Below are positions 41,664 to 50,652 of a DNA stretch of 54,411 nucleotides, piece by piece (position 1 is the stretch's first letter; every line of letters begins with the position of its first letter). The notes beneath the pieces are model-generated. The model saw only the letters and a program-made list of their open reading frames with translations. It did not search any database and was not told the origin of the DNA. The stretch lies in assembly GCA_002340325.1 (NCBI GenBank), contig DDLV01000168.1, forward strand, positions 1-54,411, given 5' to 3'. Source of the DNA: Glaciecola sp. UBA2563 (lineage in GTDB: Bacteria > Pseudomonadota > Gammaproteobacteria > Enterobacterales > Alteromonadaceae). The translations under genes were made by a program, and so were the position numbers.

Positions 41664-41698
41664 AAAAGCCTCATTGATCTTGCATCAATGAGGCTTTT
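41664..41698. terminator. Strong bidirectional rho-independent terminator
   Basis: AAAAGCCTCATTGAT (41664-41678) pairs perfectly with ATCAATGAGGCTTTT (41684-41698) around a 5-base loop. The A- and T-ends serve as T-tracts on either strand. It separates the convergent methyltransferase and TonB-receptor genes and can terminate both. Confidence 0.92.
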
Positions 41699-41714
41699 GA
41701 TAAAGTAGCGGTGC

Positions 41715-44700
41715 TTACATTACGTAATTAACGCCAAAGAAATACGTGCGTCCGCGAGGGCCTGTAGGCCATGCTTCTTGAGTAGAAAACGGCGATTTAT
41801 CTCCGAGATTATTAACACCGCCAAACAACGTTAAGTCTTCATTGAATTGATAGCTGACATTAAGGTCATGAATTACAGTGCTTCCAAAGAAACCGCCAAG
41901 TCTGCCACCAGGACCATACAGTTCTTGGTTGTCACCCAGTCCAAGGACATTTTCGATCTCTTCCACAGCTTGTCTGCTTTGATAAGTGGTTTGCCATGTG
42001 ACGCTAAAGTCACCACGACTCCAATTCAAATTGACATTACCCGAGGTTTCAGGCACCTGAATTTCTTCTAATTCTGGATTAACATCTGTCGGATCTAATG
42101 CATTAAAGAAGAAATCTAGCGATTCCTGACGCGTTCCTACTACGGATACTGCAAAATCATTTTCGTCAACGCTAAACTCATACGATATTGAGAAATCAAT
42201 ACCTTCTGCTTGTACTTGGGCAAAGTTAATTTCACCTGTTGTGAGGTCTGACAAACCGCCATCCGCACGTCTAACAAATTGGCTACAGAACGGTACATTA
42301 GGGTAATTTGCAGAATCGAAACATCCATTAAGTATCTCTGCTGCACCTACCTCAGAGATTGCGTCCTCAATTTCGACATCCCAATAATCTAAAGTAATAA
42401 TTAGATTATCAACAAATGATGGCGTAAATACTGCGCCTAACGTCAACGTTTCTGCAGTTTCAACATCTAGGTCTGGATTACCACCAGAAGTACCGGCGAA
42501 ACGAGCGGTAAGTGGGTTAAGCCAAATATAATTTCCGTCAGCATCTAAAATATCGTCAATAGGCACACCAACCGCTTGCAGCGCCGAAACACAGTTTGCC
42601 TGTCGCGAGGTTGTGCCGTTATTGATTTGAGATGGGTCGCAAGGGTCAGTATCAAGGTTGACAGTGATTGGCAATTGAGGGTCGAACAGCTCTGTAATAT
42701 TCGGTGCCCTCACAGCTTCAGAAATTGTCCCCCTAAAACTTATATCTTCAACCGGGCTATAGGTGATACCGAACTTCCACGTTTCTGCTGTCCCCAAGGT
42801 ACTGTAATTAGCAACCCGAATCGCACCATCTACGGTAAATTCTTCTGCAAACTCCCTGTCTAGGAAAATTGGCAAACGTACCTCAACAAATGAATCAAAC
42901 ACATCGTATTCACCGCTAGTGTTAAGGAAGTTAGAGTTGTCAATGTCGGTTAACGAGAATAACCATGGAGATACTTCGTTGACATTAACGCCTGCCGTAA
43001 ATGGCGTACCTTCTGGCAAGATGCCCAATTCAACAGGATCTAGTCGGTTATCACTCGATTCTTCACGATATTCAACACCCGCTGCGTACCCAATTCCACC
43101 GTCTAGCACATTTTCAAAAACATCAAAATTACCTACAAATGTTAGTGATACCACCTTTTGCTCGATGGTAAGTTCGTCTTCTTTGCGCACATTGATAAAG
43201 TTTTGTGCTTCAGGACTAATGGCATTAACGCCAAATGGATTTAACGGTGCACACTGGCCATCGCCTGGCGTAAATGAGTAATAAATGTCAGATGAAAACC
43301 CGCCGTCGGCAAAGCCATTTCCAGCGGTAAAATAATCAATTTCATATGCTGCAGTGGGGTCAATGTCTGAACGACATACTGGATTACCGTCGGGACCTGT
43401 AGTGGCGTCTATCGCAGCAAACACTCTATCTAAATATGCCTCAGTATAACCTGTGGTGTTTTTAAATCGCCCGTAATTTACAGCGAACTCCATTGAGTGA
43501 TCTAACGAATAATCCCAGTCAAAACCAGCTACAAATCTCGTTGTTTCTCTTTCATATGTTGTATCGTCAGCGTCCCATCCAAGCACGTCTTGTGTAAGTA
43601 ATAGACCGCCTCTAGCATCTACAACAGGCTGAACTTCTGCAGGAATAAAAGGGTTGTCGGGCTGTATAAACAGCGTGTCATAGTAGGTATCGTATTCAAC
43701 AAAGAAATTGGTATCTGCTTTAACGTATTTTGCTTCGAAAAAACCGCGAAGATCATCTGTAAACTCATAGTTACCATTCAAGTTTACGATGGTCTTATCC
43801 GTATCTGGCATTAGCGTATCAGCGTCGGTATTAAACCGTGCGCCCGTGCCGCCACTACTTAAGAGTCCTGTATAGGTTGGACCGTTTGTGTTAACACTCA
43901 CGGAGCCGTCTGCGTTTGTAATCCAACATCCTGCTAAGAAACTTGAACGGCCTGCGCGAGACTCCTGACAGTCAGGAATGCCATTGTTGTTGATATCGAT
44001 GTAAAGGGCTTCACGACTTGCAGTACCAAAGCCCGGCGCTATGGAGCCTTCATTTGACGACAACCAATACCGAATGTCGTTAGCGACAATTCGCTGTGGA
44101 CTGTTTGGATCATCAGGATCAAAATCTGGGTTATTAACGTCGGCGAATAAGCCATTGTTTCTTGAAAAATCTCTATCGCCGTGCAGCAATTCTTCTTCTC
44201 GTTCCATTGAAACGGTTAAAACTATGTTGCCTTTATCATTATCGAAGTTCTTACCAAATGCCGCATCTATTGCAAATGTAGAACCACCAGACTCCTCTGG
44301 CACAGCTCCGGTTGCACTTACTTCTACACCCTCAAAGTCATCTTTTAAGATGAAGTTAACTACCCCAGTTACAGCGTCAGCACCGTATATTGCGGACGCG
44401 CCACCTGTGGTCACTTCAACACGTTCAACAAGTGCTCTTGGGATTGTGCCGATATCTACGGCTTGCGATCCTCTAAAGCCAGCAACATGGCGGCGACCGT
44501 TTACAAGTACGAGGGTTCTATCTTCGCCTAACCCGCGAAGGTTTAGGGCGTTTGCACCAGTATCATTGTTTTCAGCAGTACTGGAAGAAATCAACGCCGG
44601 AATATCATTGACAATATCCGCTAGGTTTAGCTCACCTGAGAGCGCAATCGCTTCACTATCTAATGATTGAATCGGGACTGAAGATGTAACGTTAGGGTCA

Positions 44701-44858
44701 GTTGGAATTCTTGATCCGGTGATATTAATGACTTCAACGTCTTCTTCGGCGGACGGAGTTTCTTGAGAGATTGCTTGTCCTTGAATGGATAATCCAAGTG
44801 CGGTGGCAACGCACAATGAAACTGTAGAACGTTTAATACTGTGGGAATGCTTGCTCAT
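41715..44858 (-). CDS. TonB-dependent outer-membrane receptor
   Basis: A 1047-residue receptor. It has a signal peptide (STVSLCVATALGLSIQGQAISQ), a TonB-box-like region (EDVEVINITGSRIP), a plug domain (ALNLRGLGEDRTLVLVNGRRH; GGASAIYGADAVTGVVNFI) and a long beta-barrel ending in the terminal strand GRTYFFGVNYVM. The ITGSRI start is the type common in Alteromonadales and sphingomonads for carbohydrate or peptide uptake. CAGGAAG lies before the ATG. The substrate is unknown. The TPR-sulfotransferase gene lies 276 bases upstream on the same strand; that gap shows no gene. Confidence 0.93.
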   Translation of the reverse strand: MSKHSHSIKRSTVSLCVATALGLSIQGQAISQETPSAEEDVEVINITGSRIPTDPNVTSSVPIQSLDSEAIALSGELNLADIVNDIPALISSSTAENNDTGANALNLRGLGEDRTLVLVNGRRHVAGFRGSQAVDIGTIPRALVERVEVTTGGASAIYGADAVTGVVNFILKDDFEGVEVSATGAVPEESGGSTFAIDAAFGKNFDNDKGNIVLTVSMEREEELLHGDRDFSRNNGLFADVNNPDFDPDDPNSPQRIVANDIRYWLSSNEGSIAPGFGTASREALYIDINNNGIPDCQESRAGRSSFLAGCWITNADGSVSVNTNGPTYTGLLSSGGTGARFNTDADTLMPDTDKTIVNLNGNYEFTDDLRGFFEAKYVKADTNFFVEYDTYYDTLFIQPDNPFIPAEVQPVVDARGGLLLTQDVLGWDADDTTYERETTRFVAGFDWDYSLDHSMEFAVNYGRFKNTTGYTEAYLDRVFAAIDATTGPDGNPVCRSDIDPTAAYEIDYFTAGNGFADGGFSSDIYYSFTPGDGQCAPLNPFGVNAISPEAQNFINVRKEDELTIEQKVVSLTFVGNFDVFENVLDGGIGYAAGVEYREESSDNRLDPVELGILPEGTPFTAGVNVNEVSPWLFSLTDIDNSNFLNTSGEYDVFDSFVEVRLPIFLDREFAEEFTVDGAIRVANYSTLGTAETWKFGITYSPVEDISFRGTISEAVRAPNITELFDPQLPITVNLDTDPCDPSQINNGTTSRQANCVSALQAVGVPIDDILDADGNYIWLNPLTARFAGTSGGNPDLDVETAETLTLGAVFTPSFVDNLIITLDYWDVEIEDAISEVGAAEILNGCFDSANYPNVPFCSQFVRRADGGLSDLTTGEINFAQVQAEGIDFSISYEFSVDENDFAVSVVGTRQESLDFFFNALDPTDVNPELEEIQVPETSGNVNLNWSRGDFSVTWQTTYQSRQAVEEIENVLGLGDNQELYGPGGRLGGFFGSTVIHDLNVSYQFNEDLTLFGGVNNLGDKSPFSTQEAWPTGPRGRTYFFGVNYVM

Positions 44859-45134
44859 TAGTACTTCCTGTGTGTTTTGATTCTTGTTTTTAATGGGGCA
44901 GCAGCAATTATCAAACCAAAAGCATAAGCCATTGATTTTGAAGTAATAATTTTTTTATATTGGTCAAGCCTCTACCCTCAATTACGCGGAACGCACCAAC
45001 ATGAAACAGGTATTGAGCCAAAATAGTGCAGAATTTGTTCTATGTATGTGCAACTTCCGTGTTTTGTCAAGTTACTATACAGGCAATAAAAATGTCAAAA
45101 TTGATTTAGATTTCATCCAAGATTCTTGTAAAAC

Positions 45135-46952
45135 TCATTTAAACTGGGCTAGGACTTCATCTCCTAACGCTCGTTTTAAGGGGGATATATGATTCTCAAC
45201 ACTGCGCCATATGCCTTTACCCTTGGTGTTGATAGGTTGTCGAACTTGTTCACTGCTTGCAGAATGCACTGTTTTGGTAGATTGATGAAACACTAACGTT
45301 TTTTCCTCGAACGCAACGTTAATACACTCGAATAAGTGCCTAATTTGCGCTTCCGGCTCGTTAATAAGCTTCTCATATTGAATCTTTATCACCTTGCCAG
45401 GCAACGCTTTATCCCAGTGTTCCATTAATCGCAGATAGTCCACATAGAATTCACCAATTTGCTCTAGGTTGTAACTAAAATCTACACCAGAGGTAAAATA
45501 CTGTTTAAACAAACTGACACCGCAATCTAGTGGGTGGCGGCGCACATCGACTACAAATGCATGCGGCAAAACCTTATGAATAAGCCCTATTAATCGAAAG
45601 TTAAATGGCAATTTGTCGGTAAAATATTGTGCATGTGTTTGTCTAAACAAAGCAGATTTTTGTAGATACGCATTACCAAGCTGACTAAGCTCTTGCGAGG
45701 ACAGCTGATGCAGGCTCGATTGCAAAGGTTGACCATAACTTTTCTTACAAAGCAACTGCGCTGACTGCTCGATTATTGGTAATGTCGGTTGTTCAATCGT
45801 ACTTTGTATCAGTGAATGGCTAGCAAGGATTTGTTCAACTAATGTCGTTCCTGAGCGCGGCAATCCAACAATAAAAATCGGTGTTGCTTCGTTATTGACT
45901 GCATCGGCTTGAATTTGTAAAGCGTCTTTTGAGTACATCTGGATACGTGCATCAAATTCCCGATGAATTTGCTCAGAGCTAAAATAAGGACGATGACATA
46001 ATTGATTCGCCTTAATGTAGAGATCAAAGGCTTGTTCACTCGTTTTGTTTGACTCATTTGCCTTTGCTAGCGCAAATGCCGCCATCGCTTTTTCGTCTTG
46101 GGCGATCAGAGGAGACTTAAGACACCTTTCAATGGCTTGCTGCTCTTTTTGCGAAAACTCGTACGTTTTTAAGTCAGCCAGTCCCCACCATGCCTCTGCA
46201 TTGATAGCATTATGCTGAATACTTAAATGAAACGCTGCAATACTCTTATTTTTTTGTCCTTTAATTCTTAACGCTTTTGCGCGCATGCAGTGTATTTGGC
46301 TGAGCTTTTTTGCATGGTCCTTGGCATTGTGTTTGGTCTCCTCACAGTTTTGTAAAGCAAGGTCACAGTTAACCAGCACTTCATCATATTGTGCATATTT
46401 GAGAAGCAACTGAATGAGTTGCCAATATGACGCGAAGGATGCTTGTATTGTCACAAGTGCTTTCGCCGCGTTTATTGCGCTTTGAAACTCTCCAGCTGAT
46501 ACCAAGGCGTCAATCAATAATCGCCTTAGCGTTAGGTTTGCAGGATTGTATTTCAGGCTTTTATGCAGAGCGTTAACACTATCGAATGGCTGCTGTTTTA
46601 ACATACCAATGTGAGCCAATGTGAAAAAAGCCCTCGGATGCCCTTCAACTTTCGCTAGCATATTTTGCGCGACTTTTTCGGCTTCGGCATAATCCTTTGA
46701 TTGCATTGCCGTTTGCACTTGACGAAATTCTTGCGACAGTATGTCCTGTTTTTCTGCATTATTGCTGGCTTGAATAGCGTCTTCGTATTGGCCGGCTTCA
46801 AATAAATACCTACTTAACAAAAGCCATCCTTGGTAAAAGCTCGGTTGTGCTTTCAATTCTGTCTTTAAGAGGCTTATACCCATTTCCGCGCCCAAATAGG
46901 CCACCTTATTCTTCACAGTGGAAATGACATCGTTTGCGCTAAAGTTATGCAT
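45135..46952 (-). CDS. TPR-containing sulfotransferase family protein
   Basis: A 605-residue protein. Residues 1-330 are helical tetratricopeptide-like repeats (for example YEDAIQASNNAEK, FQSAINAAKAL, NAEAWWGLADLK). The C-terminal part is a sulfotransferase domain with the PAPS 5'-phosphosulfate loop IFIVGLPRSGTTLVEQILASH and a later VVDVRRHPLDCGVSLFKQYF, matching the 3'-phosphate-binding region. Such proteins often lie next to TonB receptors in marine and sphingomonad genomes. The acceptor (protein tyrosine or a glycan) is unknown. No signal peptide is visible. Confidence 0.87.
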   Translation of the reverse strand: MHNFSANDVISTVKNKVAYLGAEMGISLLKTELKAQPSFYQGWLLLSRYLFEAGQYEDAIQASNNAEKQDILSQEFRQVQTAMQSKDYAEAEKVAQNMLAKVEGHPRAFFTLAHIGMLKQQPFDSVNALHKSLKYNPANLTLRRLLIDALVSAGEFQSAINAAKALVTIQASFASYWQLIQLLLKYAQYDEVLVNCDLALQNCEETKHNAKDHAKKLSQIHCMRAKALRIKGQKNKSIAAFHLSIQHNAINAEAWWGLADLKTYEFSQKEQQAIERCLKSPLIAQDEKAMAAFALAKANESNKTSEQAFDLYIKANQLCHRPYFSSEQIHREFDARIQMYSKDALQIQADAVNNEATPIFIVGLPRSGTTLVEQILASHSLIQSTIEQPTLPIIEQSAQLLCKKSYGQPLQSSLHQLSSQELSQLGNAYLQKSALFRQTHAQYFTDKLPFNFRLIGLIHKVLPHAFVVDVRRHPLDCGVSLFKQYFTSGVDFSYNLEQIGEFYVDYLRLMEHWDKALPGKVIKIQYEKLINEPEAQIRHLFECINVAFEEKTLVFHQSTKTVHSASSEQVRQPINTKGKGIWRSVENHISPLKRALGDEVLAQFK

Positions 46953-47004
46953 GCTGATTAAAAAACCTATTCAAGGGGCTGTTTATTTTTCATATTTTGT
47001 AATA

Positions 47005-47745
47005 TCAATCGTCAGCGTCAGTAATTGGAAAGTTGAAAAAAGTTTTAGGATATACTTGTGGGTATTGTTTTGACTGATGACTGAAATGCCACCACTCCTT
47101 ACTGTAATTAACGAATTCACCTACCGCCATGAGATCTATTAGCGTTTGACGATTTGCAAGATGAAACCCGCTCACTTTATCATTAAACGTATTCGAGCGG
47201 CTATCGAAGTAATCAAAACGCGTACCCATATCTAACGCCCTCCATATTCCATTATCATCTTGTTGTTCCAGCGTTAAATCCACGGCAACGCCGCGACTAT
47301 GACTTGATTTACCAGCGATGTAGGGACCTACAAGCGTGTCTTTTTCGATGTTCGGATAATATTGTGCTTTTGTCTTTTGATCATCTAAATCATTTGCCCA
47401 ACGGACAAAATGGTCAACAGCACGTTGAGGTCGATAACAATCAAAGATCTTCAGTCTAAAGCCTTTCTCCCGCGCAGCCACCGATACCTTTACAAGCGCA
47501 TTTGCTGCGCGTTCTTGCAGAAAGCATAAATTAGCTTCGTACCCATCAACAGGCGTTCCGACAAAATTATCGTCGGTAACGTAGCTCATAGTTACGTTTG
47601 CATCGTTAATCTTTGGATTAACAACCACAAAATCTTTTGGTATTTTTAACACATCCACTTCGACTTTTTCCCCAGCTACAACGCGTAAACTCAGAGCAAC
47701 GATTACCGCTAACATCAGCAACGTATCCTTTCTTAAGGTTTTCAT
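47005..47745 (-). CDS. VanX-type D-alanyl-D-alanine dipeptidase, exported
   Basis: A 246-residue zinc peptidase of the M15D family. The ATG at 47745 gives a signal peptide (MKTLRKDTLLMLAVIVALSLRVVAG); the GTG at 47760 is less likely. Catalytic elements are complete: DCYRPQRAV with the transition-state Arg, SSHSRGVAVDLTL with zinc ligands His and Asp, and KEWWHF with the Glu base and third zinc His. It should cut D-Ala-D-Ala released from the cell wall in the periplasm. The isolated context, without vanH or vanA, argues for nutrient recycling and not glycopeptide resistance. Confidence 0.9.
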   Translation of the reverse strand: MKTLRKDTLLMLAVIVALSLRVVAGEKVEVDVLKIPKDFVVVNPKINDANVTMSYVTDDNFVGTPVDGYEANLCFLQERAANALVKVSVAAREKGFRLKIFDCYRPQRAVDHFVRWANDLDDQKTKAQYYPNIEKDTLVGPYIAGKSSHSRGVAVDLTLEQQDDNGIWRALDMGTRFDYFDSRSNTFNDKVSGFHLANRQTLIDLMAVGEFVNYSKEWWHFSHQSKQYPQVYPKTFFNFPITDADD

Positions 47746-48014
47746 TGTTTTTAGCACCACACGTTTTTTACATTAAATAACAGCCAATTGTATCTCTTTC
47801 GCAATGCTTACTTACTTTTTTGTGTCTAGCAAGCTCAGGAGGTATTTTTTTGGTAATGAAGTTAGAGCCAATACGCCAATATCGCAATTCATTAATACAA
47901 TTCTTATTTGATAATCTCACTCTACGCTAAAGCACCTAACACTAACCTTATTTTCTAAAATACGACGCAGTATTGCCGATACATATTGATTAGGATTTAA
48001 CCTTTAAGGCAACC

Positions 48015-48563
48015 ATGTACGGGTTAGTTAACAAAGCAGTAGAAGACCTTGTAATAAGTACCAAGGGCGAATCAACCTGGAAAGTCGTTAAGCAACGGGC
48101 CGGAATCATCGACCCGGTCTTTATTAGCATGCAAAACTACGACGATAAAGTAACTTATGATTTAGTTGCCGCTGCAAGTAGCGAATTAAACATTCAAGCA
48201 GAGGACATATTGAGAAGCTTTGGTCGTCATTGGATTCTATATACTGCACGAGAAGGGTATGGGGATTTACTCGATTTTAGCGGTAATTCATTAATCGAAT
48301 TTATCGAAAACCTAGATAATATGCACGCACGGATAGCTGTGTCGATGCCAGATTTGAATCCACCCTCCTTTGACCATAGAGAAACGTCATCTGGAGATTT
48401 GGAAGTCCACTACTACTCAGATAGACCAGGCCTTGGGCACATGGTCGTAGGCTTACTCGAAGGTCTGATTGAAAAATTCAATGAAACTGCTCAAGTGGAA
48501 TATGTGCAAACCAAACACGCTTTAGGATACGAAACCTTTACGATTAAGTTTGGTGCTCAATGA
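48015..48563 (+). CDS. H-NOX heme nitric oxide-binding protein
   Basis: A 182-residue stand-alone H-NOX (HNOB) domain. It starts MYGLVNKAVEDLV. The proximal heme ligand is His104 in LDNMHARI. The heme-propionate motif YxSxR is Tyr133, Ser135 and Arg137 in HYYSDRPGLGHMVVGLLEGL. In aerobic gammaproteobacteria such proteins sense NO and control a histidine kinase or a cyclic-di-GMP enzyme encoded next door. AAGG lies 6 bases before the ATG. The HNOBA-GGDEF-EAL gene follows after 64 bases. The 269-base region upstream shows only AT-rich sequence. Confidence 0.95.
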   Translation: MYGLVNKAVEDLVISTKGESTWKVVKQRAGIIDPVFISMQNYDDKVTYDLVAAASSELNIQAEDILRSFGRHWILYTAREGYGDLLDFSGNSLIEFIENLDNMHARIAVSMPDLNPPSFDHRETSSGDLEVHYYSDRPGLGHMVVGLLEGLIEKFNETAQVEYVQTKHALGYETFTIKFGAQ

Positions 48564-48627
48564 TTGTAGTACGAGCCGCCCTTTATGGTAAGTAATCTCA
48601 ACATTAGAGGTCATACATAAACTCGTT

Positions 48628-50454
48628 ATGCCTCTTGATCATCAGTTAACAAAAGACATTAACATCAATTGGGCTTCGCTAGAGGCACTGTTCCCATTTG
48701 CATTTGTCTTTGATAACCACTTAAAGCTCCAGTTAGTAGGAAAATCGTTACAAAAGCTCGAACCAGGTTTTGCCATTGGTGCTGCCTTGCAAGACTGGTT
48801 TGTTGTCAAAAAACCAAAAATTGAATTCAACTTTGAGAATCTTATTGATAAACGCCCCACTATTCATCACTGGCTGCTTTCACAAAAGTATCTGCTGAAA
48901 GGTGAGTTACTGCGTATTCCAAAGTCCGACCTCGTCCTTTTTGTCGGTTCACTCGCTATCAACAACTCTACGGAACTGAGAAATTGGGGACTTAACCCAA
49001 ATGACTTTGCACTGCACGATCAAACATTGGAACATTTGTTTTTAATTCAATCACAGCAGGCCACTGTTCGGGATAATCAACATTTGGTTGAGAAACTAAA
49101 GGTTGATTTTGAACATAAAGAGAAACAACTTCATTTAGAACAAAGAGCAAACTTCGATGCGCTCACGAAGTTACCAAATTGGTTTCACTTCATCGAGTTA
49201 GTTAATAAATATTTATCAAAATCGAGTTTTACTTATCACACTGATAAATATATTGCATTTGCAATCATTGATATCAACAACTTTAAAACAATAAATGACC
49301 GTTATGGATTTGGAACAGGTGATAGAATACTTCAGCATGTCACAAGCTTGACTAAATATAACCTAGAAAAATGCGACATATTAGCAAGATTGAGCGGTAA
49401 TGAGTTCATAATTTTCTTCCCACCTGAAAATACCCAAGCGGACGTATATTCAAAACTTACCTCTTTAAAACAACATGTTGATGAAGGCTATAATCATGAA
49501 CAAAAATCAGTGCGTCTAAGCTGCAGTATCGGTGTTACCTTTACTGACAAGTGGGACTGCGACGATATAGATAACCTGCGCACGCAGGCATCACTTGCTA
49601 CTGATGAAGCGAAAATGAAAGCTGCCGACCATGTCATACAATATATACCTGGCATGTACGAAGCCTATCAAGAAGTCGTCTTGTTAAAAGATGACCTGAT
49701 AAGATCAATCGAAAACAATGGGTTTAGCACTGTTTTTCAGCCAATCGTAAACGTAAAAACATCTAAATTGAAAGGGTTTGAAGCGTTGGCAAGATGGGTG
49801 TTGCCTGAAAAAGGATTCATACCGCCTGATAAATTCATCCAACTGGCCGAAGATAGCGGCTTAATGGTTGCACTTGGTAAGAGTTTAATGGACACGACGC
49901 TAGCCTCTTGGGCAAAACTCATAAAAACACATCCAGAAATTGCTACGTCAACCTTATCGATGAATGTATCAGCGCAACAATTGTTTGACCTAAACTTTCG
50001 CGGTGATTTGCATAGCTGCCTTAGTAAATATGCACTTGAAAGCAAGCAGATTTTGCTCGAGATCACAGAAACATCATTCATTAAAGATTTGAGTGCTGCT
50101 ATAGAACAGTTGAATGAGTTAAAAAAACAGGGATTTAAAATAGCGCTGGACGATTTTGGTACGGGATACTCATCGCTTGCTTATCTAGAACAGTTACCCG
50201 TTGACCTCTTGAAAATTGACAGAGCTTTTGTTCAAAAGATTAGCAAAGGCGCAAATAGCGTCCCAGTGATCAATGCTATCGTCAGCGTTGCCAAAGAAAT
50301 GAATTTTGAACTAGTCGCCGAAGGCGTCGAAGAGCCGCACCAACTCGCGTATTTGCAAGACGTTGGCTGTGACTACTACCAAGGTTATTATCATAGTAAG
50401 CCGCTGTCGCCTGACGATGTGGGGCAATTAATCAATCCTATAAAAAACAGCTGA
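48628..50454 (+). CDS. HNOBA-GGDEF-EAL protein, H-NOX-associated cyclic-di-GMP enzyme (HaCE type)
   Basis: A 608-residue signalling protein. Residues 10-145 match the HNOBA domain: LFPFAFVFDNHLKLQLVGKS, FVVKKPKIEFNFENL, LKGELLRIPKSDLVLFVGS, and LHDQTLEHLFLIQSQQ leading into a coiled coil. This domain also follows HNOB in animal soluble guanylate cyclases. A GGDEF domain has the degenerate signature SGNEF and, where an RxxD inhibitory site would be, EKCD. The EAL domain is complete: EALARW, MNVSAQQL, LLEITETSF, DDFGTGYSS and LVAEGVEE. I infer NO-controlled breakdown of cyclic-di-GMP with little or no synthesis, affecting biofilm or motility. Confidence 0.9.
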   Translation: MPLDHQLTKDININWASLEALFPFAFVFDNHLKLQLVGKSLQKLEPGFAIGAALQDWFVVKKPKIEFNFENLIDKRPTIHHWLLSQKYLLKGELLRIPKSDLVLFVGSLAINNSTELRNWGLNPNDFALHDQTLEHLFLIQSQQATVRDNQHLVEKLKVDFEHKEKQLHLEQRANFDALTKLPNWFHFIELVNKYLSKSSFTYHTDKYIAFAIIDINNFKTINDRYGFGTGDRILQHVTSLTKYNLEKCDILARLSGNEFIIFFPPENTQADVYSKLTSLKQHVDEGYNHEQKSVRLSCSIGVTFTDKWDCDDIDNLRTQASLATDEAKMKAADHVIQYIPGMYEAYQEVVLLKDDLIRSIENNGFSTVFQPIVNVKTSKLKGFEALARWVLPEKGFIPPDKFIQLAEDSGLMVALGKSLMDTTLASWAKLIKTHPEIATSTLSMNVSAQQLFDLNFRGDLHSCLSKYALESKQILLEITETSFIKDLSAAIEQLNELKKQGFKIALDDFGTGYSSLAYLEQLPVDLLKIDRAFVQKISKGANSVPVINAIVSVAKEMNFELVAEGVEEPHQLAYLQDVGCDYYQGYYHSKPLSPDDVGQLINPIKNS

Positions 50455-50652
50455 CAAACTGTTTCAAAATTAAATTTCCATAACTCGTAAAATAAAATGT
50501 TTGGTGCTTCTGTAGCGAAAAAGTACTATCATATGAACTGGAAAAAGGTGATTTACACGTGATGATTAATTGATCCACACCATCATCGTTTGTGATGGTT
50601 TAGCGATAGAATGGCTAAATTACCGAGAGAATAATAAACAAGGAGCGTCAAC

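Noticed and set aside
45001..45192. 63-codon plus-strand ORF upstream of the TonB receptor
   Set aside because: It overlaps the end of the sulfotransferase gene on the other strand, lacks a ribosome binding site and looks random in composition.
47005..47745. VanX as a glycopeptide-resistance gene
   Set aside because: No vanH, vanA or vanRS neighbours; the signal peptide and Gram-negative context fit a periplasmic dipeptidase for recycling.
50579..50599. Hairpin ACCATCA/TGATGGT after the HaCE gene as a terminator
   Set aside because: The stem is only 7 base pairs and is not followed by a run of T residues.
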